Below are positions 17,897 to 26,598 of a DNA stretch of 64,000 nucleotides, piece by piece. The notes beneath the pieces are model-generated. The model made no database searches, had not been told where the DNA came from, and saw only the letters and a program-made list of their open reading frames with translations. Position numbers and translations under genes: made by a program. The stretch lies in NCBI GenBank assembly GCA_041741535.1, contig JBGSJV010000004.1, positions 1 through 64,000 of the forward strand, given 5' to 3'. The DNA comes from M30B19 sp041741535. Its GTDB lineage: Bacteria > Planctomycetota > Planctomycetia > Pirellulales > Pirellulaceae. Each line of letters begins with the position of its first letter. The stretch's first letter is position 1.

Positions 17897-18529
17897 TTAT
17901 TTCTGATACTTCCAGTTTCTTGATTTGCCGTCCGCGATCCATTCGGTGGCTGTTGCGATCCGTTGAGCGCGTGTTGCGGGCCGTTTGGCTTCGAGGATCC
18001 ACTCCAAGTATTCGCGCTGTTGGGAATGAGACATCTTCGCGAACTGTTCCTTGGCCGACGTGGTCTCGGCGAGGGCTCGTTTGAAATCGGGTGGCATTTC
18101 TGGTTTGGGCTTGGTCGTGGCGGATGTGGGCACTTTGATCCCTTCGTCGTTGAGTTTCTTCGCTGCTTTGAGGAGTCGCAGCAGGGCGGCCTTCTTGGGT
18201 AGATCCTGGAGACTTGTCACCTTTGCGGGAATGGGATCACTGCCCGGAGCTCCCCAATTCATGGCCTTGAGTTCTTTGGTTCCTGAACCATCGAGCACAC
18301 CGTCATCCAACAGGGCTGCTTTCCAGAACCCAAACCCACAATGCTTCTTAAAAGCAACCATGCTGCAATAGGGACCTTTGTATTCGAAGCTTGGCATTCC
18401 CCACTTGATGGTCTCCACGACGTCCGGACAGGCCTGATGAACCAAACTGCGGAAATGTAAAAGTATCGGTTGCGCGAATTCTGGAGCACTTGCGATATAA
18501 GCGTCCACACGCGGATCGAGTTGTGGCAT
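17897..18529 (-). CDS. DUF1801/YdeI family protein
   Basis: 210 aa. The start at 18529 has GAGGGAA 8 bases upstream and gives MPQLDPRVDAYIASAPEFAQ, the typical opening of the DUF1801 (YdhG) domain; core motif ETIKWGMPSFEYKG at about 41-54 and KKHCGFGFWKA at about 65. The C-terminal half is the YdeI/OmpD-associated helical segment (PPDFKRALAETTSAKEQFAKM, then SHSQQREYLEWILEAKRPATRAQRI), known from proteins annotated as bacteriocin-protection proteins. Cytosolic. Biochemical role not established. Single gene, divergent from the PhyH gene. Confidence 0.85.
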   Translation of the reverse strand: MPQLDPRVDAYIASAPEFAQPILLHFRSLVHQACPDVVETIKWGMPSFEYKGPYCSMVAFKKHCGFGFWKAALLDDGVLDGSGTKELKAMNWGAPGSDPIPAKVTSLQDLPKKAALLRLLKAAKKLNDEGIKVPTSATTKPKPEMPPDFKRALAETTSAKEQFAKMSHSQQREYLEWILEAKRPATRAQRIATATEWIADGKSRNWKYQK

Positions 18530-18814
18530 TGGTGTGTTCCCTCGGAGAATTTGTTGTTCGCAGACATCCAGCTCGGAACGGAGCGGCGAAATTGGAAACC
18601 ATTCGGGTTCAAAGATAACCGCGTGACCATTCGTCGTCAAACAATTTGTGCCTAACCATCGGAGCAGAAGTGGCTCGCTGCCGAACAAGGTACGTCGAAA
18701 AGGCATAGCGCAGGCGGAGCGTGCAAACGATGAGCATCTGTGGTAGTCTCGTGACTGGCATGGGTGCGAAGTCACGCCAATGGGACTCGACCAGAATGGA
18801 CGAAGGGTAAACAA

Positions 18815-19600
18815 ATGAGTCAGGTTGTCGATTTTGATACGGACGGCTACGTCATCCTTCCTGACCGGTTGGGACTGGAATGGGTGCGACACTTGCGCTC
18901 GATTCTCGACTCGCAGATGCAGTCCGATTCGTCGGGCAACTTGGCGCATAGTCAAAGTGGATGGTTGTATGCCGCTCGCAACGTGTTGGCGTCTGCTCCC
19001 GAGATCAAGACGCTTCTGACGGTGCCGTTGGTCCAGCATTTTGTGACCAAGACCCTTGGCGCGATGTCGGGGTTGGTGCGGGCCCTGTATTTTGACAAAC
19101 CACCCGACCAGAGTTGGTCGTTGCCATGGCACAAGGATCAATCGATTGCCGTGGCGGCTCATGGTTTGCTGCCATCGGGTTTCTCACGGCCGACGGTCAA
19201 ACGTGGCGTCCCACATTTGATTGCTCCAGACGACGTATTGCGTGAGATGGTCACCTTGCGGATTCACTTGGACGCGATGAGTGACGAGAACGGACCATTG
19301 CAGGTCGTGCCCAGATCCCATCATTCGAGTTCCGACCAAGGCAGCGGAGTCGAGAATCGTCGAGTCATCCACGCCGAGGTCGGAGAAGTGTTGGCAATGC
19401 GGCCACTGCTGACCCATGCCAGCGGTCTTTCCAAGCCGGGTACCACGCAACACCGTCGCATCTTACATTTGGAGTTTGCTGCGGGGCCACTTCCCGAACC
19501 ATTGCAATGGTACGAGTTTCATCCAGTTTCGCACAACTGCGAGAGAACGGGTGATGTTGCGATGAGTCCCGTCGGGAAATCCATTGTTCAAGTAAAATAA
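18815..19600 (+). CDS. Phytanoyl-CoA dioxygenase (PhyH) family protein
   Basis: 261 aa from ATG 18815 (MSQVVDFDTDGYVILPDRL), with AAGG upstream; the start at 18764 is rejected. Fe(II)/2-oxoglutarate oxygenase of the double-stranded beta-helix fold. The metal triad is readable as HKD in LPWHKDQSIAV plus the distal His in LLTHASGLSKPG, and the 2-oxoglutarate Arg is in TQHRRILHLEFA. Conserved acidic/His pair in GPLQVVPRSHHSS. Substrate cannot be inferred; relatives hydroxylate lipids, ectoine and natural products. The ECF sigma gene begins 11 bases after its stop, so they may share a transcript. Confidence 0.85.
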   Translation: MSQVVDFDTDGYVILPDRLGLEWVRHLRSILDSQMQSDSSGNLAHSQSGWLYAARNVLASAPEIKTLLTVPLVQHFVTKTLGAMSGLVRALYFDKPPDQSWSLPWHKDQSIAVAAHGLLPSGFSRPTVKRGVPHLIAPDDVLREMVTLRIHLDAMSDENGPLQVVPRSHHSSSDQGSGVENRRVIHAEVGEVLAMRPLLTHASGLSKPGTTQHRRILHLEFAAGPLPEPLQWYEFHPVSHNCERTGDVAMSPVGKSIVQVK

Positions 19601-19611
19601 GCGAAAAGAAG

Positions 19612-20184
19612 ATGCTGAGTACTTCGGAAAGCTTGTTGATGCGCATCCGCAACCGAGAGGACGCCGATGCATGGAGTCGTTTCGTCCGCCTATATACTCC
19701 GCTGTTGTTTCGGTGGGCGCGACAAGCTGGACTCGACACCCATGCGGCTGGTGACCTATCTCAAGACGTATTGTCAGTGGTGTTGCAAAGAGCAGGAAGC
19801 TTCGCTTACGACCCTAACGGCTCATTTCGAGCGTGGCTAAGGAAAATTGCGATCAATCAATTTCGGCTGTATTGGCGGCGCCGGCAACGCCACGAACTCT
19901 TGGTTGGCGAATCTTGGATCGCTCAACTACCCGATCGCAAATCACTGGAATCGACTTGGGACTCGGGTTACCGTTTGGAGCTACTAGCACAAGCGAATGT
20001 CGCGCTGCAACCTAATTTTTCTCCTCCAATTTGGGAGGCGCTACAAGAATGGCTCCGGAGCCCTGAAGAATCGGCCGAGTCGATTGGCCAGCGGCACGGT
20101 GTTAATGTTTGGACGCTTTACTCAGCCAAAAGGCGATTCATGAAGCACCTCCGCGCTATCTTGGCGGGACTCCTCGACGAGTAA
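19612..20184 (+). CDS. ECF-type RNA polymerase sigma factor
   Basis: 190 aa. Region 2 at about 20-85: WSRFVRLYTPLLFRWARQAG, the DLSQDVLSVVL recognition block, GSFRAWLRKIAINQFRLYWRR. Region 4 is at about 135-185 (SPPIWEALQEWLRSPEESAE and GVNVWTLYSAKRRFMKHL), less canonical than in RpoE: the usual YEEIAE is replaced by AESIGQRHGV. This degenerate region 4 is typical of planctomycete sigma factors next to protein kinases. The following gene is such a kinase, so signals may reach the sigma factor through that protein. Confidence 0.85.
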   Translation: MLSTSESLLMRIRNREDADAWSRFVRLYTPLLFRWARQAGLDTHAAGDLSQDVLSVVLQRAGSFAYDPNGSFRAWLRKIAINQFRLYWRRRQRHELLVGESWIAQLPDRKSLESTWDSGYRLELLAQANVALQPNFSPPIWEALQEWLRSPEESAESIGQRHGVNVWTLYSAKRRFMKHLRAILAGLLDE

Positions 20185-20327
20185 ATAAGCCACGTTCGCT
20201 CCCCATGACCAGATTTTTCTCAATGGAGTGCGATTTTTCATTTTTTTGACACAAAAACAGCCGTCAACGCGCAAGTTAGTACTGGTTTCGAAGGCGTTCA
20301 ACACTTGCCACATGCCAGGACCCAGCC

Positions 20328-23300
20328 ATGATCCAACCGAATGTCCAATGCCCGAGCGGAAATCAGTGGGAACGATTCTTGCAAGATGATTTGGACGATT
20401 CAAGCTGCGAAAGCATCGAGCGGCACTTGGATGCGTGCATCAAATGCGCGGCCGATTTCAAGAAGCTATTCGAATCTTTCTCCGATCCACTCGAAGCCTC
20501 TCTCGTCGGTGCGTTACGGGGCTTTCCTCGTTCGGGGCCCGCGGTTGAGGATGAACGTAAGTACTTGCAAGACTTGGTCGAACGCATCAACAGAATGGGC
20601 CCAGATCGTGCGACCATTGAACTGCCGTTGACACAAGAACGGGCGGCAGAGATCTTATGGTTGTTGGAGCCTGGCGGACATCCGAAGTCCTTAGGATGTT
20701 TGGCGCACTACGACCTGATTGAAATCCTCGGAGCTGGAAGTAGCGGTGTCGTTTTTGCCGCGCGAGATTTATTGCTTGAACGCGAAGTTGCAATCAAGAT
20801 CCTTCGCCCCACATTGGGTCCTTCGGCACAGGATCGGTTCCTGAGTGAAGCTCGAGCAATTGCCAGTTTGGTCCACGACAACATCGTGATGATTTACGAA
20901 GTGGGACAAGATAGCGGTTTGGCTTATTTTACAATGCCTTGGCTACCAGGGGAAACCTTAGAAAGGCGGCTCCAACGAGTCACGTTCTTACCAGAGCCAG
21001 AGACCAAGACCCTGACCAAGCAAATCTGCGCCGCGTTGGAAGTCGCTCATCAAAGACAGTTGGTGCACCGAGATATTAAACCCGCGAACATTTGGCTAGA
21101 CTCCAAGAGTGGTCAATGCAAACTTCTTGATTTTGGTCTCGCCAGGGCAGCGGAACTGGACACCACCATGACGGCAACTGGGGTACTTGCTGGGACCCCC
21201 AGTTATATGTCGCCGGAACAAGCCCGCGGAGAAGAACTGGATTACCGCAGCGATTTATTCAGCATGGGCTGTCTTATGTATCGTTGCATGACCGGCCGAC
21301 TTCCATTTGTCGGCAATGGCATTTTAGGAACATTGCAAGCTATCCAACATGTTGAGCCCCCAGCGCCATCCGATGTCAACTCGGCATGTAGTCCCGATAT
21401 GTCCCGATTGATTTCGGCATTGCTCGCGAAAGACCCGCTGAACCGACCGGCATCCGCAATTCAAGTTCGCGATGCGATCGATATGCCCGTCGAAAAGTGG
21501 CCGTTTTTACGCACCGCCGATTCTGAAACTACGAATTGCGGTAATTTATCCAAAACGAAGTCCTCGTCTAAGAGACCAACAGACAACCACATTGCCTACC
21601 GTCCACCCGTTCGCCATTTTCTAATTGCATTATTGATAGGAGGGTTTGCGTTTGCATTCGGTCTGATGTTACCGGACGTACTGCGAATTCGAACGTCCGA
21701 CGGCGAAATAATAATCGAAACCGATGACCCCAACGTGCAAGTTGAAGTTCTGCAGGACGGACAACTGATTCACATTCTAGATACTCGCTCGCAACGGAGT
21801 CTAAAGATTGCGGCCGGAACCTACTCGATTCAACCAAGTCGATCTGTTTCAGACGAAGCAACTTTTCGCATATCGCCTGGAATTGTGGAGTTGACAAGGG
21901 GCGAACAACAGATCGTCAAGGTCACCAAGATATCTGGGGAGGCGTCGGAAGTTGAAAACGACTCAAAGTCCACAGGTACGTCTTCTGAGGCGTTTCAACC
22001 CGTCTATCAAGGGCGGACTCTTCGGCAATGGATTGAGACATTACATGCGGAACAGGATTCCAAGACGCTTGCGATGGGAATCAAGGCAATGAGTTTGCTT
22101 GTTGCGACCGATTCTCCAGACTTGGACGTGGCGATCGAATTAGTCAGAAAGGTGATGCGTCAATACGGTACGGACAATAATTTGGGGAAAACCGACCATG
22201 AATTGCGAGTCCTTCGGGATGCTTACGACGAGTTTTTTGGGCGAATCCCGGCCGAACGATCATTGGAGTTCCTTAAGTGCGAGTTGCTCAACGGCAATCT
22301 GAAGAGTTTTTCATATCTTTGGACGCTTAGCCATGCAACATTGGGGGATTCGCCGATGGTCGAACCATTACGTAAGTTGATTGGGGATGCCGAATGCGAA
22401 CTTTGCGAAACGTTTATCGAGGCTGTGAATAAGCGAACCGCCGCGAACAACTCCGATGAGGCATTGTACTTAGGTTATCTAGCGTCTTCATCGCACTTCT
22501 GGCAACCCGAAATTCTACAACGAAAAGTTGCAAACCAAGGTATGGTGATTGATATGCAAGCTCACTATGAATCGCAGCGCCGAGTGAACTTAGAAGTTGG
22601 CCCTACATTGATTCGAAATCACGAACTATTCGAAAATGCCTTTCGAACGACTGATAGTGAACTTTCGAAAGTTCTATTCGCACAGTTTTTTCGGTCGCTT
22701 CATCAATCAAACCCAGAACTCATGAATGTCGTTGCCACATTTGCGACAAATCCTGATTTGGATGCCACCGTTAGATGGCTTGCATTTGAAACCTGGTTGG
22801 ATTGTCCGGACAGCGACATCGAGAAGACAATCAACGTATTGCTTCCGTTTGCGCTCGGGGCCAGCGATTTCCTTAACATTCCGCCTGTTGGTATGAGTAC
22901 TTCACCCATTTTCCAGCCCGATCTAGGAACGATCGATCAAGTCTCTGTTGAACTAAAAGAACAATTCGACAGTGTCAAAACGGTAAAGTGGTCCCGGAAT
23001 GTTATCACAGAAGAACGAGGCGAAGTTCGTCAAATGGGCTACAATTCCTTGTCGATTCCAACGGATCGCAACATTCGAATCCTCTTACTTCGTCGTCTCC
23101 ATCGTGTAAAAGAGCCTTCCGAGAAGTTACGGATGTTGACGGAAGAATTCTTGCGGCAACAAGTTCATACTTTCAGCGAAGAAATGAAAACAGCGGTCCG
23201 AGAGGGAATTACCAAAAGCACCACCAGTGACCAACGCAAACGTCTCGGCGACATCTATTCGCAAGTCATCATCAACCATCTTGCGTCGCTGACGTTGCAC

Positions 23301-23348
23301 GAATGGGGACTAGAACGCGGTCCCGACCGGAAAAACCCAATCGACTGA
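20328..23348 (+). CDS. Large membrane Ser/Thr protein kinase with ZAS-like N-terminus
   Basis: 1006 aa. The N-terminal 45 residues hold a H-x3-C-x2-C motif (H33, C37, C40 in RHLDACIKC), the signature of zinc-binding anti-sigma domains. The kinase domain covers about 124-390: P-loop LGAGSSGVV, Lys in VAIKIL, HRDIKPANIW (His247), DFGLA, and SYMSPEQARG. One membrane helix at about 428-450 (FLIALLIGGFAFAFGLML) follows. Then an extracytoplasmic part: a short PEGA-like strand block (GEIIIETDDPNVQVEVL, RSLKIAAGTYSIQPS) and 450 residues of unrecognised, mostly helical sequence opening with RTLRQWIETL. Placed 143 bases after an ECF sigma gene, forming the ECF-STK pairing known in Planctomycetes. Confidence 0.9.
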   Translation: MIQPNVQCPSGNQWERFLQDDLDDSSCESIERHLDACIKCAADFKKLFESFSDPLEASLVGALRGFPRSGPAVEDERKYLQDLVERINRMGPDRATIELPLTQERAAEILWLLEPGGHPKSLGCLAHYDLIEILGAGSSGVVFAARDLLLEREVAIKILRPTLGPSAQDRFLSEARAIASLVHDNIVMIYEVGQDSGLAYFTMPWLPGETLERRLQRVTFLPEPETKTLTKQICAALEVAHQRQLVHRDIKPANIWLDSKSGQCKLLDFGLARAAELDTTMTATGVLAGTPSYMSPEQARGEELDYRSDLFSMGCLMYRCMTGRLPFVGNGILGTLQAIQHVEPPAPSDVNSACSPDMSRLISALLAKDPLNRPASAIQVRDAIDMPVEKWPFLRTADSETTNCGNLSKTKSSSKRPTDNHIAYRPPVRHFLIALLIGGFAFAFGLMLPDVLRIRTSDGEIIIETDDPNVQVEVLQDGQLIHILDTRSQRSLKIAAGTYSIQPSRSVSDEATFRISPGIVELTRGEQQIVKVTKISGEASEVENDSKSTGTSSEAFQPVYQGRTLRQWIETLHAEQDSKTLAMGIKAMSLLVATDSPDLDVAIELVRKVMRQYGTDNNLGKTDHELRVLRDAYDEFFGRIPAERSLEFLKCELLNGNLKSFSYLWTLSHATLGDSPMVEPLRKLIGDAECELCETFIEAVNKRTAANNSDEALYLGYLASSSHFWQPEILQRKVANQGMVIDMQAHYESQRRVNLEVGPTLIRNHELFENAFRTTDSELSKVLFAQFFRSLHQSNPELMNVVATFATNPDLDATVRWLAFETWLDCPDSDIEKTINVLLPFALGASDFLNIPPVGMSTSPIFQPDLGTIDQVSVELKEQFDSVKTVKWSRNVITEERGEVRQMGYNSLSIPTDRNIRILLLRRLHRVKEPSEKLRMLTEEFLRQQVHTFSEEMKTAVREGITKSTTSDQRKRLGDIYSQVIINHLASLTLHEWGLERGPDRKNPID

Positions 23349-23471
23349 AGCCTCCCTTCGACGGTTTCCATGCTAGAATGGCATCCCGTTGCAAGCCGGT
23401 CAACTCAAGTGAGTCTATCGGCATGTGACTAGTATTTTCATTCGATCCTTCGATGTTGGAAACTAAGTTGG

Positions 23472-24869
23472 ATGTTTTTTCGCATAGTTCTACTTTGGCT
23501 GTCTTTAACTTCTCTTTCCATTGCTCAAGATCGGCCGAATTTGGTTTGGATCATGGCGGATGATCTGGGATATGGCGAGGTTGGCTGCTTTGGACAACAG
23601 GTGATCCAAACACCTCATTTGGATCGGATGGCGGCCGAGGGTTTGCGATTCACGCAGTTCTATGCGGGCGCCACGGTCTGTGCTCCATCGCGGAGTGTGC
23701 TCATGACAGGTCAGCATCATGGACACACTCGAGTTCGTGGCAATGCAGGGCCGACCAATCCGCAAGCTCAAGCGCTGCGAACCGACGATGTCACGGTCGC
23801 CAAAGTACTGCAATGTGCAGGCTATCGAACCGGGTTGATTGGCAAGTGGGGACTGGGGGATGTCGGTCTTGCCGAATCCGGCTTGCCACGCAGACAGGGA
23901 TTTGATTACTTTTTTGGTTACCTCAGCCAGGTCCATGCTCACAATCATTTTCCTGACTATTTGTGGCGTGACGAACAGCAAGTCAAATTGTCAAACATCG
24001 TGACGGCAGTCGGGGATCGCGGTGGTGGCTATGCGACGGAAGCTCGCGAGTTCGCTGATGACTTGTTCGCCGACGAGGCCATCCAGTTCGTGCGTGAATC
24101 TCGCGATCAACCTTTTTTCTTGTATTGGAGTATGGTCACGCCGCACGCGAACAACGAACGGACACGTGAGCTAAAAAACGGCGCTCATGTTCCCGATTTT
24201 GGGCCCTATGCCAACGATGAATGGCCCGACCAAGACAAGGGCCATGCGGCCATGATTACTCGGTTGGATAGCTACGTTGGGCGACTGCTAACGGAATTGA
24301 AGCAACTTGGAATTGCCGAAAACACCTTGGTAATTTTCACCAGCGACAACGGGCCACACGATGAAAGCCAGCACAACCTGGAACGTTTTTCACCAAGTGG
24401 GCCGTTCAGCGGCATCAAACGTAACTTGACCGACGGAGGTATTCGCGTACCGACGATTGCTTGGTGGCCGGGTACCATCGAGGCCAATCGAACGTCGGGT
24501 CACGTCGCGTATTTCGGCGATTGGATGGCCACAGCGACGGAGTTGGCACGAGTCGAACCTCCGGGCAGTTTGGATTCGCTTAGTTTTGTACCAACGCTGT
24601 GTGGTCGCGACGCCGAGCAAGTCCAACACGAGTTTTTGTACTGGGAGTTTCACGAGGGTGGTTTCAAACAAGCGGCGCTTCTGGATGGTCGGTGGAAAAG
24701 CATTCGGCGCGGTCAACGGCAACCATTGGTCGTCTTCGATTTGGCGAATGATCCGGCCGAACGAAACAACATCGCGGCGGACTTCCCAGAGGTTACTGCC
24801 AAGTTGGATGAATACTTGAAGACCGCACGACACCACCATGAAGATTGGGAACCACAATGGCGCGATTAG
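23472..24869 (+). CDS. Secreted sulfatase (arylsulfatase family)
   Basis: 465 aa, signal peptide 1-18 (MFFRIVLLWLSLTSLSIA). Hydrolyses sulfate esters, probably of algal polysaccharides. The active-site motif CAPSRSVLMTG carries Cys70, to be converted to formylglycine. Metal residues are in MADDLGYGEVG and FTSDNGPH. Complete for the S1 family. The C-terminal domain ends with FDLANDPAERNNIA, the family tail. No formylglycine-generating enzyme is in the window. The next sulfatase starts inside its last codons, so both are co-translated. Confidence 0.93.
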   Translation: MFFRIVLLWLSLTSLSIAQDRPNLVWIMADDLGYGEVGCFGQQVIQTPHLDRMAAEGLRFTQFYAGATVCAPSRSVLMTGQHHGHTRVRGNAGPTNPQAQALRTDDVTVAKVLQCAGYRTGLIGKWGLGDVGLAESGLPRRQGFDYFFGYLSQVHAHNHFPDYLWRDEQQVKLSNIVTAVGDRGGGYATEAREFADDLFADEAIQFVRESRDQPFFLYWSMVTPHANNERTRELKNGAHVPDFGPYANDEWPDQDKGHAAMITRLDSYVGRLLTELKQLGIAENTLVIFTSDNGPHDESQHNLERFSPSGPFSGIKRNLTDGGIRVPTIAWWPGTIEANRTSGHVAYFGDWMATATELARVEPPGSLDSLSFVPTLCGRDAEQVQHEFLYWEFHEGGFKQAALLDGRWKSIRRGQRQPLVVFDLANDPAERNNIAADFPEVTAKLDEYLKTARHHHEDWEPQWRD

Positions 24870-26365
24870 AATGGGTTCGCTTGCTGGGTTGCGTTTGTGT
24901 GGCGTTGTGCGGATCGATCTTGGAGACTCGGGGGGCCCTATGCGATGAGCCACGGCTTAACGTCGTCTTTATTTTGGCGGATGACTTGGGTTGGGGCGAG
25001 ATCGGCTGTTTTGGTCAAGAGAAAATCCCCACTCCGAATCTGGATCGACTTGCCAGCGAAGGCGTGCGATTGACCCAGCATTACAGCGGGGCACCAGTCT
25101 GTGCTCCTTCGCGCTGTGTGATCATGACAGGACGACACTTGGGGCACGCGGAAATCCGGGGCAATCTTCAAGCAAAGGTCAACTTTCCTCAGTTTACCGA
25201 GGGCCAGCATCCCTTGAGCGACGAAGCTCTCACGATCGCCGAAGTCTTTCAGCGGGCGGGTTATACCACCGGTGCGTTCGGCAAATGGGGCTTGGGACCG
25301 GTCGGTAGTACGGGAGAGCCCAATCGGCAAGGTTTTGATTTGTTCTTTGGCTACAACTGCCAAGCAGTGGCTCATAGTTATTATCCATCGCATTTATGGC
25401 GAAACTCGGAGAGGATCGAAATCAACCCAGCGCCGATCCCTGGTCATCGCAAGCAACCCGATGGCGACGTGCAGATGGCCGATTGGATCGGTGAAAATTA
25501 CGCACCGACGCTGATGATCGCCGAGGCGGAAAAGTTCATCGCGGAACACAAAAAGCGACCGTTCTTTTTGTACTTGCCGTTTATTGAACCGCACGTGGCC
25601 ATGCATCCACCGCAAGAATTGGTCGAGCGATTCCCAGTGGAATGGGATTCGGAAGTTTATCGCGGCGAAGGTGGCTATTTGCCGCATCCACGCCCCCGAG
25701 CCGCGTACGCGGCGATGATCCATGATCTGGATCGTCATGTTGGACGCGTGATGCACGCGTTGGAGCAGGCGGGAGTGGCGGACAGAACCGTGGTGGTGTT
25801 TAGTAGCGATAATGGCTCGACTTTGGATGTTGGGGATCGGTCCAAGTTCCACGTCGGTGGTGCCGATCCGAGGTTCTTCGACAGCACAAAGGAATTGCGA
25901 GGGTACAAAGGCAGTGTCTACGAAGGTGGTCTACGAGTCCCGACGATCGTACGCCTGCCTGGCGTTATTGCTTCCAGCACGGTGAATGATTCGCCCGGGT
26001 ATTTTGCCGATTGGTTCCCGACCTTGTGTGCTGCAGCGGCCCTCGAACCGCCAACTGGCTTGGACGGCGAGAGTCTGTGGCAGACCATGACCAAACCACA
26101 TGAACAACGTTTGCGCCAGAAACCGATGGTGTGGGTGTTCCCGGAATATTCGGGACAAGTGGCCGTGCGTTTTGGGGATTGGAAGTTGGTGCGGCGCGGC
26201 CTACGTACCCCGCAACCGGGACCTTGGGAACTTTACAACATCACGACGGATCGAAGCGAGATGAAGAACTTGGCAACCGATCGCCCGGAGTTGGTTTCAC
26301 AAGGAGTTGAAATTCTGCAACGAGAAACTCAAGATAACCGACTCTTCCCAGTCGACTGGCCGTAG
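24857..26365 (+). CDS. Secreted sulfatase (arylsulfatase family), second
   Basis: 502 aa. ATG 24857 overlaps the end of the preceding sulfatase by 13 bases; a TTG at 24845 is possible. Signal peptide MARLEWVRLLGCVCVALCGS... cleaved near ALC (about residue 29). Active site CAPSRCVIMTG with Cys82; metal sites in LADDLGWGEIG and FSSDNGST. It contains the GLRVPTIVRLPG block and tail ELYNITTDRSEMKNLA of the S1 family. Closely parallel to the upstream gene over its whole length, which suggests an old tandem duplication with changed specificity in the middle third (an inserted YPSHLWRNSERIEI to GENYAPTL segment). Confidence 0.93.
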   Translation: MARLEWVRLLGCVCVALCGSILETRGALCDEPRLNVVFILADDLGWGEIGCFGQEKIPTPNLDRLASEGVRLTQHYSGAPVCAPSRCVIMTGRHLGHAEIRGNLQAKVNFPQFTEGQHPLSDEALTIAEVFQRAGYTTGAFGKWGLGPVGSTGEPNRQGFDLFFGYNCQAVAHSYYPSHLWRNSERIEINPAPIPGHRKQPDGDVQMADWIGENYAPTLMIAEAEKFIAEHKKRPFFLYLPFIEPHVAMHPPQELVERFPVEWDSEVYRGEGGYLPHPRPRAAYAAMIHDLDRHVGRVMHALEQAGVADRTVVVFSSDNGSTLDVGDRSKFHVGGADPRFFDSTKELRGYKGSVYEGGLRVPTIVRLPGVIASSTVNDSPGYFADWFPTLCAAAALEPPTGLDGESLWQTMTKPHEQRLRQKPMVWVFPEYSGQVAVRFGDWKLVRRGLRTPQPGPWELYNITTDRSEMKNLATDRPELVSQGVEILQRETQDNRLFPVDWP

Positions 26366-26598
26366 CTTCTTACCCGGTTGATCATCGCAACATGTTAATA
26401 AATGCTCAACAAACCCTACCTACACTTGTTCCGACGTAATTACGCGCCCACAATAGACGTGTAAAGCCGCGTGTTATCGAAACTTGTTCGCCGCGTCATG
26501 TGACATCAAGACCGGGATTTTCTCTGGAATGGACAGAGATCCGAAATCACATGCCCAAGTCCATCGACGCCCGATGCATCCACAAAATGGAGTTTGAT

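Noticed and set aside
18529..19162. 421-aa extension of the DUF1801 gene
   Set aside because: It would overlap the PhyH gene and its promoter; the ribosome site at 18529 and the domain start fit the shorter protein.
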